DNA of 64,000 bases, taken from the NCBI GenBank assembly GCA_019285755.1, contig CP079103.1, forward strand, positions 4,464,001 to 4,528,000. The letters run 5' to 3'. The notes below the pieces were generated by a model. It worked only from the letters and a program-made list of their open reading frames with translations. It was not told the DNA's origin and did not search any database. This stretch comes from Chitinophaga sp. E66. Lineage in GTDB: Bacteria > Bacteroidota > Bacteroidia > Chitinophagales > Chitinophagaceae. The position numbers and the translations under genes were made by a program. Shown here piece by piece: positions 1 through 9,637 of the stretch. Within the stretch, counting starts at the first letter, position 1. Every line of letters begins with the position of its first letter.

Positions 1-134
1 TGATCAACAACAATACGCTCACAGAAAGCGACATCAGGATCTTTATTGGCTACTGCGGCTGGGACGCCGGCGAACTGGAAGCAGAGATCGCCGAAGGCAG
101 CTGGACGATACTGGAAGCCGCCTCCCTGTTCTGA
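1..134 (+). CDS. YqgE/AlgH family protein, C-terminal fragment
   Basis: The reading frame enters from the left edge and stops with TGA at 132-134, giving about 43 residues. The visible end holds a Phe-Ile-Gly-Tyr-x-Gly-Trp-x-x-Gly-x-Leu-Glu stretch, then an acidic, Gly-Ser-Trp tail. This is the conserved C-terminal signature of the YqgE/AlgH (DUF179) family of cytosolic proteins of about 180 residues with no settled biochemical role. Only the end is present, so the start and total length cannot be judged. The assignment rests on that one motif, which is distinctive. Confidence 0.75.
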   Translation, partial: INNNTLTESDIRIFIGYCGWDAGELEAEIAEGSWTILEAASLF

Positions 135-235
135 CAGCGCCGGCATTACTTTTACCCCGGTAAGACAATACCGCCGCCATTCCGGCGTTAGATTTGCAGC
201 AAGTAACCATATCCGCTCACCCAAATCCACCCCAA

Positions 236-607
236 ATGCGGAGCATTCTATCTGTCATCGTGATTATAGCGATATGCGGCTGCAATGGCGGCATGCGCTC
301 CGCCTTCCAGCGGAAGGAACGGGTATATGAACCACCCAGGCTGGGGGCGGAATACAGGTTCGAAGATGGCCTCCGCAGGCAAAAGAACCCTCAGAATCTC
401 TGGAGCAAACAGGAACGTAAAGACATGGAAAACGGGACGCTACACCCCAAGAACCGCTGAAGCTCCGTCTACCCGCATCTCCCCATGCAGGCAGACAGCC
501 TCCTCACCGGTAAAACCCGCGACACCACGCAATCTACCCCACCGCAACCTTCAGATACAATCCAGACACACCCTACAGATACCACGCAAAGGCCCCGGCA
601 GCCCTGA
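236..607 (+). CDS. small hypothetical lipoprotein, possibly interrupted
   Basis: An ATG at 236 opens a frame whose first residues (MRSILSVIVIIAICGC) look like a lipoprotein signal peptide with a lipobox Cys. The frame has an in-frame TGA at 458-460. Read on in the same frame it continues to TGA at 605-607 through a Thr/Gln/Pro-rich stretch of low-complexity character, so the true gene may run to 607 with a pair of compensating indels. I do not recognise a domain. It lies convergent with the Rieske gene. The 236-460 part is more secure than the extension. Confidence 0.4.
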
Positions 608-611
608 TTTA

Positions 612-1400
612 TTATAATTGAAGATACAGCTTGCCGCCGGACATCTCCAGCGGATATACAGGTATGCCGGTCTTTGCAGGCCCAGCTTTCGGAGTGCCGG
701 AATGCACGTCAAACTGGGAGCCATGCCAAGGGCATTGTACCGTGCCGCAGATGAGGGTTCCCCCTGCCAGGGAGCCGCCGCGGTGCGGACAATGGTCATC
801 AAAAGCCGCGAAGCCGTGTTCCGTCCGGGCGACGACGATGCGTTTATCTTCCACATGCACCAGCATCATCTGGTCCGTTTTGAGCTCTCCATATCCCAGG
901 ATCTCCACACGGCCGTTATCTGCGGTTAAATGTAATTCCTTCCATCTGCCGGCATCCGCGAACCGGTGATCCACACCGATCTGGTTACGACCTACCAACG
1001 TACCTCCCATCCACCCGGCAATCAGCAATAACACCATCCCTGCTCCTTCCAGGAGAAGAACGACGTTGATACTGGCATCGTCGTTACCTCGGCGGTACAG
1101 CAGTGCCGCCACGAATATGAGTAATACTGTTACGTTCAGGATTCCATGTTTTGCGGCCCGCTTCTTACCGGAACTTTTAGGAGGAACGGTATACAGATAA
1201 TCGATCACACCCGGCACCGCGGCCAGAAGCGCGGTCACGATAGCGGATATGGTGAGGACAACCGCTATCTGGCTGTAGAAAATATTGCCCGTCCACCAGA
1301 ACAGCGCATCGAACACGAAGGTGCCGGTGTAAAATGCGATGGGGAACGAGATCAGCATCGGATGCAGGGAATGGCCTTTAATGCTTGCTTTGCTTCTCAT
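612..1400 (-). CDS. DUF2231 membrane protein fused to a Rieske [2Fe-2S] domain
   Basis: The frame is uninterrupted and gives about 262 residues from an ATG at 1398-1400; a farther upstream start adds 18 residues that do not resemble the family. The N-terminal half is a DUF2231 module with four hydrophobic segments (start HSLHPMLISFPIAFY). The C-terminal third is a Rieske domain with both cluster loops, CPHRGG and CPWHGSQF, each giving one Cys and one His to a 2Fe-2S centre. The fusion suggests a membrane-anchored electron-transfer protein. The partner is not visible nearby; the next gene upstream on the same strand is a small membrane protein. Confidence 0.85.
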   Translation of the reverse strand: MRSKASIKGHSLHPMLISFPIAFYTGTFVFDALFWWTGNIFYSQIAVVLTISAIVTALLAAVPGVIDYLYTVPPKSSGKKRAAKHGILNVTVLLIFVAALLYRRGNDDASINVVLLLEGAGMVLLLIAGWMGGTLVGRNQIGVDHRFADAGRWKELHLTADNGRVEILGYGELKTDQMMLVHVEDKRIVVARTEHGFAAFDDHCPHRGGSLAGGTLICGTVQCPWHGSQFDVHSGTPKAGPAKTGIPVYPLEMSGGKLYLQL

Positions 1401-1473
1401 GGTCTGGGGTTTTGATACGGTTGTTAACGATAAGCTACCGTTATAGCGCATCAAAATGCAGGCCGCAAGGAAA

Positions 1474-1788
1474 TCAGGCGGTCTGTGCCTGCTGCCGTTT
1501 CACCTTTCTCCGCGTTCTCAGGACCCGGGCGATGCGGATAGCAAGTGCCAGCAACGTACATCCGGAAATGAGCACCAATCCTCCTACCCAAATGAATAAA
1601 AAGATCTGAACGTTGTGGAATCCGGGGTAAAGAAATGCAATCAATGGTTCCGTCCATAAGGTGTGCGCCATCGAGAGGAATAGCCAGGCACAGATATAAA
1701 TCAAAATACTCTTACGGATGCTGCAGGTGTCTGTAAAGGTCATAGGGATCGGGTTAATGACGTCAAGATACTGATAATTTCTATTCAA
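1474..1788 (-). CDS. hypothetical small membrane protein
   Basis: An intact frame of 104 residues lies upstream of and codirectional with the Rieske protein. It has two or three hydrophobic segments (around residues 27-45 and 58-85) and a very basic tail with an R/K cluster, so it is probably an inner-membrane protein with the tail in the cytoplasm. An internal ATG at 1743 is an alternative start. I recognise no family. The 74-bp gap to the Rieske gene makes cotranscription plausible. Confidence 0.55.
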   Translation of the reverse strand: MNRNYQYLDVINPIPMTFTDTCSIRKSILIYICAWLFLSMAHTLWTEPLIAFLYPGFHNVQIFLFIWVGGLVLISGCTLLALAIRIARVLRTRRKVKRQQAQTA

Positions 1789-1935
1789 AACCTCACCTCT
1801 TCGTGTAGCCTTCCTGAAGCAAGCCCGCGTTTTTATTGAACGAAATAATCAAAATATCCGGACGGTATGGAAAAATGAAACCCGCCATTCCATGCCAACT
1901 TTACATCATCGGTCAGAAACACAAAATCACGCATT

Positions 1936-2326
1936 ATGAACATCTCCTGGAACAGGCACAACACGTGCTGCAACTCGCCATGGCCAAAGCCATGAAAATA
2001 GACGTCCCTGTCAACATCGTGGTCACGGACAATACCGGTTATCTCAAGGCTTTCGTCCGCATGGACGGCGCGGTGATCGGCAGTATTGACATCGCCATGC
2101 AGAAAGCGAAGACTTCCATGCTCTTTGGCATGAACTCCGAAACGGTAGGGGAATTTCTGAAGCCTGCGGCCAATGCCTATGGCCTGGAGAACACCAACGG
2201 CGGGCTGCTTGGCTTCGCCGGAGGCATGCCCGTACGGCTGGACGGGCACATCGTCGGGTTCATCGGCGTATCCGGGGCGCCATCGTGCAAGACGCTGCCA
2301 TCGCGCAGGCAGGTGCGGAATTATAA
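1936..2326 (+). CDS. GlcG/HbpS family (DUF336) protein, frameshifted
   Basis: Reconstructed from two frames, the protein begins MNIS-LEQAQHVLQLAMAKAM and carries the family's NIVVTD, GGLLGFAGG and FIGVSGA segments, ending IVQDAAIAQAGAEL. One base is missing near 1948, just after the ATG at 1936, and another near 2279, in the GGGGCGCC stretch. About 130 residues is the normal family length. HbpS/GlcG proteins bind haem or cobalamin-like ligands or sit beside glycolate oxidase; the role here is unknown. It is followed 32 bp later by a short-chain dehydrogenase, probably in one transcript. Confidence 0.8.
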
Positions 2327-2358
2327 ACCCAGATTATCATCATTTCAAACATCCCATT

Positions 2359-3169
2359 ATGACAGACAAAAACGAATCCTCATTACCGGGGCGGGCTCCG
2401 GTTTCGGAGAAGGCGCTGCTATCGGACTGGCCAAAGCAGGGCATTACGTAATTGCCGGCGTACAGATTTCGCCACAGGTAACTGCGTTGCGCCAAAAGGC
2501 AGAAGCGCTTGGCTTACAAAATAATATCCAGGTAGAGCGCCTCGATATCCTCGATCCTTACGATGTAAAGTACGCCCTCACCGGGATGTGGACATCCTGT
2601 TCAGCAATGCCGGTATCGGCGAAGCGGGCCCGGTATTCGAGATCCCGGTAGACCTGGTGCGCCGCAATTTCGAAACCAACGTTTTTGCTCCGCTGAGCCT
2701 CGCGCAGCAGTTCATCGCCAAATGGATCAGGGCCAAAAAGAAAGGAAAGGTCGTGTTCACTTCTTCTATGGGCGGCTTGTTTACTCCTGATGGCTATGGC
2801 ATTTATGTGTCTACCAAACACGCGCTGGAAGCGGTAGCCGAGGCATTATCCTCCGAGCTGAAAACGTATGGCATCAAGATCCAGACCATCAACCCCGGCG
2901 CCTATCTCACCGGCTATAACGAAACCATGGCCGACAATCCCTTCCGCTGGCTGGACGACGAGAAGAACTTTACCAAACGTGCCGACATGCGCGCCACTTT
3001 CGACTCGCTGCTTGGCACCCCGCAGGGCCGCCTCGACCCTGCGGAAATGATCGACGCCATGATCAGGATCGTACCGGCGGATACAGGTAAGTTCAGGAAC
3101 GTGGTACCCCAATTTGTCGAAGATATGTTGAAAGACCACCAGGAGAAAGCCTGGAACGTAACCATTTAA
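2359..3169 (+). CDS. short-chain dehydrogenase/reductase (SDR), frameshifted
   Basis: The reconstruction reads M-T-D-K-K-RILITGAGSGFGEG, the Rossmann TGxxxGxG motif. It continues through FSNAGIGEAG (NAG motif), a Ser in FTSSMGG and the catalytic YGIYVSTK (YxxxK), about 270 residues in all. Two single-base losses are visible: an A in the A-run at 2368-2372 just after the start, and a G in the GGG at 2582-2584. All catalytic residues are present, so it should be an NAD(P)-dependent oxidoreductase. The substrate cannot be told. It follows the GlcG/HbpS-like gene in the same direction. Confidence 0.85.
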
Positions 3170-3270
3170 CCGCCTCTTGCTCACATTCCCGGCAACCGCA
3201 ATGAATCATGCTTATGAGATCAACTGCGCGGTTGTCCGGGGATGCATTTCCCACCCTTTACAAACCGACA

Positions 3271-3761
3271 ATGAAACGACTACTTCACATTACCCTCCCA
3301 TTACTGCACCTGATGGCAGGGATTTCTCTTTCTGTAAACGCTCAATCAAACACTATGAATAAAAACAAGGCATTGGTCGACCAGGGGTTCGAAAACTGGT
3401 CGAAAGGCACGGGTAGTTTCTTTGATCTGTTGACGGAAGATGTCCTGGACCATTACCGGCAACAGTCCTATCGCTAAAACCTACACCAGCCGCGAACAGT
3501 TTCTCCGGCAAGCCATCGATCCCCTTAACCGGAGGCTGTCCAAGAAGATCATACCTGTACAATGGGCGGTGTATGCGGAAGGCGACATGGTGATAGCCCT
3601 GTGGAGCGGTGAAGCCACGGCTAAAGACGGCAGGCCTTACAATAACACATATGCCTGGTTCATGACGTTACGCGCAGACAGGGATCGTCACCGTCACCGC
3701 CTTTTTCGACAGTATAGAACTGGCGGAACTTTGGAAGAGAGTGCCGGCCCCCGTAGGCTGA
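3271..3761 (+). CDS. SnoaL/NTF2-like protein with signal peptide, frameshifted
   Basis: Starting at the ATG at 3271 the protein has a hydrophobic leader (MKRLLHITLPLLHLMAG) ending near a VNAQ cleavage site, so it is exported. The mature part shows the NTF2-fold signatures of SnoaL-like proteins: GFENWSKG, then DVLDW-TITG, a TYAWFMTLR strand and, after a second shift near 3686, IVTVTAFFDS-ELAELWKRV. Shifts lie near 3450 and 3686. Proteins of this fold are polyketide cyclase or ketosteroid-isomerase relatives, often of unknown function when secreted. Confidence is high for the fold and low for the reaction. Confidence 0.7.
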
Positions 3762-3946
3762 CATGAAGTCACTACATGCCGGGAATTTCCCGAAACCCAT
3801 CTCCGAATGTTCGTGATAAAAAGCCTGGCCAGATATGTAAAACACTGATTACAAACGTTTCCCCTGCACGGCATATCCTTTGAAAAGCAACGCCATATCG
3901 TGCCGTCCGATTAGCGGCACCTATACAAGCCGTAAAACATGAGCAT

Positions 3947-4839
3947 ATGCATACTACCTTTTCATGGAAAACATTACCACCAAGGCAGCCGGCGCCCACC
4001 GCAACAGGCATTTATTACTTCGGTGAACAGTTGGCGGAAGACGGCCATCTCTGCCCGGACGAGAACGCGATCATATTCATACGCGCCGGCGCATTCCTGT
4101 TTCATTATGGCAACGATATCTATGAAGCGCAGGCCGGACAAGTGGTTTTCCTGCGGAAGCTGACCCTGGTGCGGTATACGTTGCAGGAAACTGCCGACGC
4201 TAACGGCGAAGGTGGATTGCTGCTATTCATCCTCCACCCGCAGGTAGTGCAGGATTTTATCCGGGCGGCAAACCTGGGGCGGCTTTGCGGCGGCGGGGCG
4301 GAAAGGGTAATTTCCACGATCCCGGTCAACGGTTGCTGGCCTGCATGTATTCCGCCTGCGCATATTTTCGGGAAGGTGAACTGTTGACGGAGCATCTCGT
4401 AAGGCTGAAGCTCCTGGAATTGCTGCATTGCCTGGTGGGAGGCCGGCAGGATCAGCTGCTGCTGGATCAGGTGCTGGATATGGGTCAGTCATACCGGGGA
4501 GAAATCAACAGCGTTGTAGAAGAAAACCTTATGAACGTGCATTCGCTACCACAGCTGGCACGCATGGCGGGCAGGAGCATATCCAGCTTCCGGCGGGATT
4601 TTCATGCCATGTATAATATGCCGCCCTCCCGTTGGATCCGGCTGCAGCGGCTGGAGAAAGCGAAGGAATTGCTGGCGGGAACCCGGATGACGGTCTCGGG
4701 CGTATGCTATACGCTGGGCTTCGAGAACATCGCGCATTTCTCGCGGATCTTCAAGGCACACTTCGGGTTTCCGCCTTCAACTTTACGCAATAATGCCTCC
4801 CGTTTGCGGGCAGGGAATGCGTGTCAGTCCATCCGGTAG
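3947..4839 (+). CDS. AraC family transcriptional regulator, frameshifted
   Basis: The N-terminal 120 residues form a cupin-like sensor (GAFLFHYGNDIYEAQAGQVV). The C-terminal 100 residues hold the double helix-turn-helix of AraC/XylS: SLPQLARMAGRSISSFRRDF, then an R-LEKAKELL helix, then VCYTLGFENIAHFSRIFKAHFG. One frameshift near 4300 joins the two halves. Length, about 297 residues, is normal. Its stop overlaps the 3' end of the convergent sigma-54 activator gene by 16 bp. The effector is unknown. Confidence 0.85.
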
Positions 4840-6230
4840 AGGTCTTCCCTGCGGATGCCGAGCTTTTTCATTTTGGATTCCAGGGTGGTAGGCGCCAGCT
4901 GAAGCATTTGCGCGGCGCCGTTATTACCGCTGATTCTTCCCCGCTTTTGCGAAGCGCGAACAGGATGCAGTCGCGTTCATAATCCTGCAGCGACTTAACA
5001 TCTGCCAGGTCAGAAACCGGCATCGGCGCATCGGTATTGGGCGGGCGCTCACCGAAGTATAAAGTGGTATCGGGGTGATTTGGGCCGAGAAGAACCATCC
5101 TTCGGACGGCATTCTCCAGTTCCCGGATATTGCCGGGCCAGGGATATGCAGTAAGCTGTTGGGCAAGTTTGCCGGGCAGCGGAAAGGGTGATTTATTTTC
5201 CTGCCGGCAGATCACTTCTATAAAATGTTGTGTAAGTGCGATGATATCGTTTTCCGTTGCCGGAGGGGCGGTAAATGGATAGGGAACACATTCAGGCGGT
5301 AATACAGATCCAGCCGGAACCGCCCTTCGCCCACTTCCTTTTCCAGATCTCGGTTGGTAGCGGCTATTATGCGAACGTCTGCACGGAGGGTCTCCTTCCC
5401 TCCTATCCGTTCGAATTCCTTTTCCTGTAGCACCCGCAACAATTTTACCTGTACTCCCACGGGCAGTTCTCCTACTTCATCGAGGAAGATAGTCCCTTTC
5501 TCCGCCTGCTCGAATTTCCCGGAGACGCGGGCCACCGCATCCGTAAAGGCGCCCTTTTCATGACCGAACAGGATAGATTCGATGAGCGTGAGAGGCATGG
5601 CGGCGCAATTGACTTTTACAAAAGGACACCCGTTTCGTGGCGACAATTCATGTAATGCCTGCGCGATCCGTTCTTTACCGGTCCCGCTTTCTCCCAATAT
5701 CAATACACTGGTAGCCGAAGGCGCTACTAGCCTGACATGCTCCATGACCTGCAATAGCGCAGGGGCCGATCCGACGATGGCGGAGGCAGCGCCGGAGATG
5801 GCAGGTGCAGAGGATGCAGCTGACTTCCGGGGCTCTCCTGTTTACGCATCATTGCGGCAAAGCCATATTCAAGCTGATAAATGGCAATTTCAAGCATTAC
5901 TTCCACATCCCGCTCGCGGAAAGGCTTCACGAGGAAGCCATGGGGCTGTGTTTTCTTCGCGGCATCTAACGTGGCGGGGTCAGCGTTAGCAGATATGAAC
6001 AGGAAAGGAATATGCCGAGCACGAAGGACCCGCGCCAGATCGATCCCCGTTTGGCCGCCTTTGAGGAAAATGTCTATCAATACGAAATCCGGTTGTTCGT
6101 CGGCCGTAATCGCCAATGCTACCGGTACCGACCGGGCAATACCACAAACGTGATAGCCGGCCTTAACGACAATACGTTCCAGGTTCTTGGACGCTATAAA
6201 CTCATCTTCTACGATAAGGATTTTCTTCAT
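4824..6230 (-). CDS. response regulator with AAA+ sigma-54 interaction and Fis-type HTH domains, frameshifted
   Basis: From ATG at 6228-6230 the order is: receiver domain ([11 protein letters not shown], phospho-acceptor Asp in [17 protein letters not shown] lysine), linker, AAA+ domain with Walker A GESGTGKE, Walker [13 protein letters not shown], arginine-finger region, then a Fis-like HTH ending REDLYRMD. Frameshifts occur near 5770, 5216 and 4915; about 469 residues is normal for NtrC-type activators. The sigma-54 loop reads GAFTDA rather than GAFTGA. No histidine kinase gene is adjacent. It should activate sigma-54 promoters after phosphorylation. Confidence 0.85.
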
Positions 6231-6411
6231 AAAGCGAATGGTGCAATTGAAAGTGAATCCCCCATGAACGGGTGTATGTGCTACGGCAGATATGCCTATG
6301 GCAAATATAGTCAAAAACGGTCCGGGTAATACGCCATTCAGGTTAGACAGGTATAGTGGAATTAGTTGTCGATTCCAGTGAACCGGCATTTGGAAATATC
6401 GCTTCCTTCAC

Positions 6412-6432
6412 TTACTTTGCAATACAAAGTAA
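6412..6432. promoter_or_regulatory. inverted-repeat operator TTACTTTG-N5-CAAAGTAA
   Basis: Perfect 8-bp arms separated by 5 bp (CAATA) lie 18 bp upstream of the DUF2809 gene. The core ACTTTG-N5-CAAAGT recurs at 8332-8348 upstream of the radical SAM gene, whose 3' end faces that of the DUF2809 gene, so both genes may share one regulator. No regulator gene lies between them. Confidence 0.55.
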
Positions 6433-6449
6433 ACTAATAACACCTATCC

Positions 6450-6779
6450 ATGCATTTCCGAGTTTCGTCCGTTACCTTTTGCTGGCGCTGCTGATCTTTG
6501 CAATTGATGTATTGATCGCTTTATTCTCCATGATGGATTTGTGCGGCCTTATGTGGGGATTTCCTGGTAGTGATGCTGATCTATTGTTTTGTGCGGGGTT
6601 TCGTGGAAGCGCCGGTGATACCAATGGCATTGGGGGTACTGGGGTTCGCTTACGTGGTGGAGACGTTGCAGTATTTCCATGTGGTGAAGCTGTTGGGTTG
6701 GGGGCATTCCCGGTTTGCCAACATCGTCATCGGCAATCATTTCAGCTGGTCAGACATGGCGGCGTATACGTTGGGGTAG
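6450..6779 (+). CDS. DUF2809 family membrane protein, frameshifted
   Basis: The pieces join as MHFRVSSV / RYLLLALLIFAIDVLIALF / FVRPYVGDFLVVMLIYCFVR, then VETLQYFHVVKLLGWG and FSWSDMAAYTLG. This is the DUF2809 pattern of four hydrophobic helices with a conserved Gln-Tyr and a terminal Asp-x-x-Ala-Tyr. A G is missing in the GGGG around 6555-6558, and another shift lies just after the start near 6474. About 110 residues is the usual length. The family is uncharacterised and predicted to sit in the inner membrane. Confidence 0.75.
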
Positions 6780-6880
6780 CGTGTATTGTGTTACTGAAGA
6801 GCGTGTTGAAGCGAACTCCTGCCGGAGCCTCGCGCCAGCTGATCCACATGTTTGATGCAGACCAGCTGGCGGGATTAGCT

Positions 6881-8282
6881 TTATCCGGGTAAGGCCGCAA
6901 CTATTTCCTCCCTTATAATTTCAAACTGGATATTCATTTTAGTTTCGGCTGCCAAATAATTGAGATCATCGCGCTTTGTCATATCGATCGGGGTGTTGCT
7001 CCGGATGCGCTTATAGCAGTAAAACCCATTCATGCACAGCGACATGAGAAAGGCGCCCCAGCGGAGGAAAACGCTCCGCGGATTATTCTCCGGAATGCAT
7101 ACCAGGGCGAGAAAGACTTCTTCCATAATGCCCGGTGGGCATTCAGTAATTGCGCGGCATCCATTTTCTTCGGTACAAAAGCTACATTATAGCCGTTATA
7201 AAAATTCCAGTTCCTGTCTTCCAGGATGCGGCCTTCCTTTTGAAGAGTGCTGTATATGGGCGTTCCTCGGAATGGGGTCATTATAGAAAGGAAGGGCACA
7301 TCGATCCCGATCTCCATCAGTTGATCGGCCATTTGTACAATGGATCGTTCATCATCATGATCGAAGCCGGCGATGAATCCTGCCATAACGGCAATCCCCG
7401 CTTCCTGATCTCCTTTATGGCGGTGCTGTAGTTATCAATCTTATTTTGTCTTTTATTAGCATCCGCGAGGGAGTCGGCGCCGAATGACTCGATTCCAGGA
7501 ATACCCCGATACATCCGGAGGCTTTCATGAGATCCAGAAGCTCGGGGTCTTTGGCGATGTCCATGCTGGCCTGGGTTAGCCACCATTTCTTAAGAGGGAT
7601 CATTTCACGTAGCAGCTCCCGGATGTAGGGGCGGCGGATGGTGAGGTTATCGTCCCAGAACCAGACGATCTTTCGCTGCCACCACCAGGGAAGCGGTCGT
7701 AGGAGGCGTCGCGGACCACGTCTTGCACTGGCCGAAGCCGAAAACCCGGGTTGAGAGATGGCACTGTACAGAAAGAACATGAGAAAGGGCAACCTCTTGT
7801 AGCCTGTATCACTTTTTTGACGAAGAAACGGTTAGGGAGCAGGTCGTAACGCGGTGTGGGGAGGTCCTTCATATCGCACGGCGTTCCGGTATAGACGGGC
7901 TTCAGTTGTCCGGCGGCCAGGTCTTTCAATAGTTGAGGCCAGGCATTTTCGGCCTCGCCGGTGACCACGGCATCAAACCAAAGCAGCGCCTCTTCCTTGC
8001 AATAAGTCACATGCGGTCCGCCAGCCACGACGGTCTTCCCCTGCTTGCGGAATTCTTTTGCGAGCTGATAGGCGGGTGTGGCGAAGCCACTGAAGAAAGA
8101 AATGGCAATGAGGTCTGCATCGGAATCCATCGGGATGGGGTCTACTTGCTGATGGAAGACCCTGACACGGTGTTCCGCGGGAGTGATGGCGGCAAGGTGG
8201 ATGCCTGTGATGGGGGTACAAAATCCCGTTCATGGCCAAATTCATAGCGCTGGAGATAGGCGATAATAATGTCAATTTTCAT
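6881..8282 (-). CDS. B12-binding radical SAM protein, frameshifted
   Basis: The N-terminal cobalamin-binding-like domain contains LIAISFFSGF and VVAGGPHVT, with FDAVVTGEAENAWPQLL. The radical SAM core has the cluster motif CPFSCSFC (CxxxCxxC) after IQATRG, and later WFWDDNLTI and a GIESFGA strand. The C-terminus carries FRGTPIYSTLQKEGRI, typical of BchE-like members. Shifts are seen near 8213 (C-run), 7700, 7495, 7400 and 7130. About 467 residues is normal. The substrate is unknown. An ACTTTG-N5-CAAAGT palindrome lies 50 bp upstream of the ATG. Confidence 0.85.
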
Positions 8283-8331
8283 AAACCACCGGCTTTAGGT
8301 GATGGATAGGTGAACTGTGTAAAGGTAATGT

Positions 8332-8348
8332 ACTTTGTATTTCAAAGT
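8332..8348. promoter_or_regulatory. inverted-repeat operator ACTTTG-N5-CAAAGT, second copy
   Basis: Perfect 6-bp arms with spacer TATTT lie 50 bp upstream of the radical SAM gene. The arms and spacing are identical to the site at 6412-6432 in front of the DUF2809 gene; I noticed no third copy in the window. Confidence 0.5.
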
Positions 8349-8399
8349 GCTTTTAAAAGAAAGTATTTTATAATTTCATGGGAAATAACAGCCTATATC

Positions 8400-8943
8400 A
8401 TGAAACATGCTCAGCTATACCTTGCCTGTTTTTAGGTTCATTAGCTGTTATAGTGGCTATCTGGCCTACTGATAGCTATGATTTATTCTTCTTTTGGGTG
8501 GGGATGCACCGTATTTCTTTCTGCGGCGGATAATGGCTGCTACGTATTTCTCATTAAATCTATTGGCCTTTCTAAGGGATAAACGATGGGTTACTTTCCT
8601 GCCTTTTGTCATTTGCATTAGCTGTATCTTGATTGTCATATGGCGGATGCATGTACGTGAAGCGCTGGATAAGTCGTTAACAAAATTTGTTGCATCAACA
8701 GATTTGATCGGCAGTGATGGGGAATGACAATGGATTTCAAGGAGAATGGCCATTTGGTGGTCCACCGTTCCGACACTGGAACTTTATCACTTATTGGGGA
8801 AGTTACCGGCAGTATAACGATACGATTGAGATGATCATACCGCTCAGGTTCCCATTCGGGAACCGGGCAATTTTGACAGATTCCACCTAAACTTCATTGA
8901 TAGTTCGGTATCTTTCGAAGTATCGGAGTATTTCCGTCAATAG
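8400..8943 (+). CDS. hypothetical protein, heavily frameshifted
   Basis: An ATG at 8400 begins a hydrophobic N-terminus (MKHAQLYLACF, then LGSLAVIVAIW). Successive frames then read MAATYFSLNLLAFLRDKRW, a second hydrophobic segment FLPFVICISCILIVIW, and a hydrophilic aromatic-rich part (EWPFGGPPFRHWNF). The end is HLNFIDSSVSFEVSEYFRQ, closing at TAG 8941-8943. At least four shifts are needed, so the model is tentative. It looks like a small protein with two membrane segments. No family is recognised. Confidence 0.4.
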
Positions 8944-8994
8944 CTATAATGCAACGTGTAACAGTAGCAATCTACCTAAATCACAAATCTATCA

Positions 8995-9565
8995 ATGGAC
9001 CCGAAACAATTGCTAAAAGAACATATAGAAAAAACCGTCAAACTTTCTGAAGAAGTTTTTGATGAGTTCTACAACAGCTTTTCTATTGAAAACCATAAGA
9101 AAGGCGCATACATTTTGCCGCCGGCGACAGGGTAGATAGTGAATACTTCGTGGTAAGCGGGTGTATTAAAACCTTTTACATCAACGACAATCTGAAGATG
9201 TTCGTTATGCAGTTTGCCATGCCCGGATACTGGGCATCGGACTATACCGCATTAAACGGCAGCATCAGAGCGACGATAAACATCGGGTGCATAACCGATA
9301 CCGTGGTGTTGCGTTTATCGAATAAAGACAGGAAAACGCATGTAAGAAGCATCATCAACTTGAACATTTCTTTCGCGCACGGGTAACGGCTGAATATGTG
9401 GCTTCGCAGAAACGATTACTAAGTACGATGAATAATGATGCAAAATACCGGTATGAGGAGTTGATTACTTTATTCCCTGACTTGTATAACATCGTACCTA
9501 AGAGATTGATAGCTGCCTATTTGGGTGTTTCAAGAGAAACCCTATACCGGTTGAATAATGGCTAA
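8995..9565 (+). CDS. Crp/Fnr family transcriptional regulator, frameshifted
   Basis: The reconstruction begins MDPKQLLKEHIEK. It shows a cyclic-nucleotide-binding beta-barrel (GDRVDSEYFVVSGCIKTFYI, FAMPGYWASD) and a short HTH end (LIAAYLGVSRETLYRLNNG) in the Bacteroidota style. Shifts lie near 9120 and 9372. About 190 residues is the usual size. A perfect TGTGA-N6-TCACA palindrome begins 7 bp after its stop, in front of the next gene, and is a natural candidate for its binding site. The effector is not evident. Confidence 0.75.
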
Positions 9566-9571
9566 AAAACT

Positions 9572-9587
9572 TGTGATATACATCACA
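9572..9587. promoter_or_regulatory. Crp-like palindrome TGTGA-TATACA-TCACA
   Basis: The site matches the classical CRP half-sites TGTGA and TCACA with 6-bp spacing. It sits between the Crp/Fnr-family gene and the following NTF2-like gene, 51 bp before the latter's ATG. It suggests control of the downstream gene by the adjacent regulator. Binding is inferred only. Confidence 0.45.
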
Positions 9588-9637
9588 CAATTTCCTGAAA
9601 GCCCGACTTACCTTCATGGCATAAAATTGAAAAGGAA

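Noticed and set aside
2359-3169. Calling the interrupted genes pseudogenes
   Set aside because: Frames resume exactly with conserved motifs after a single base is restored, in essential genes as well, which points to sequence error.
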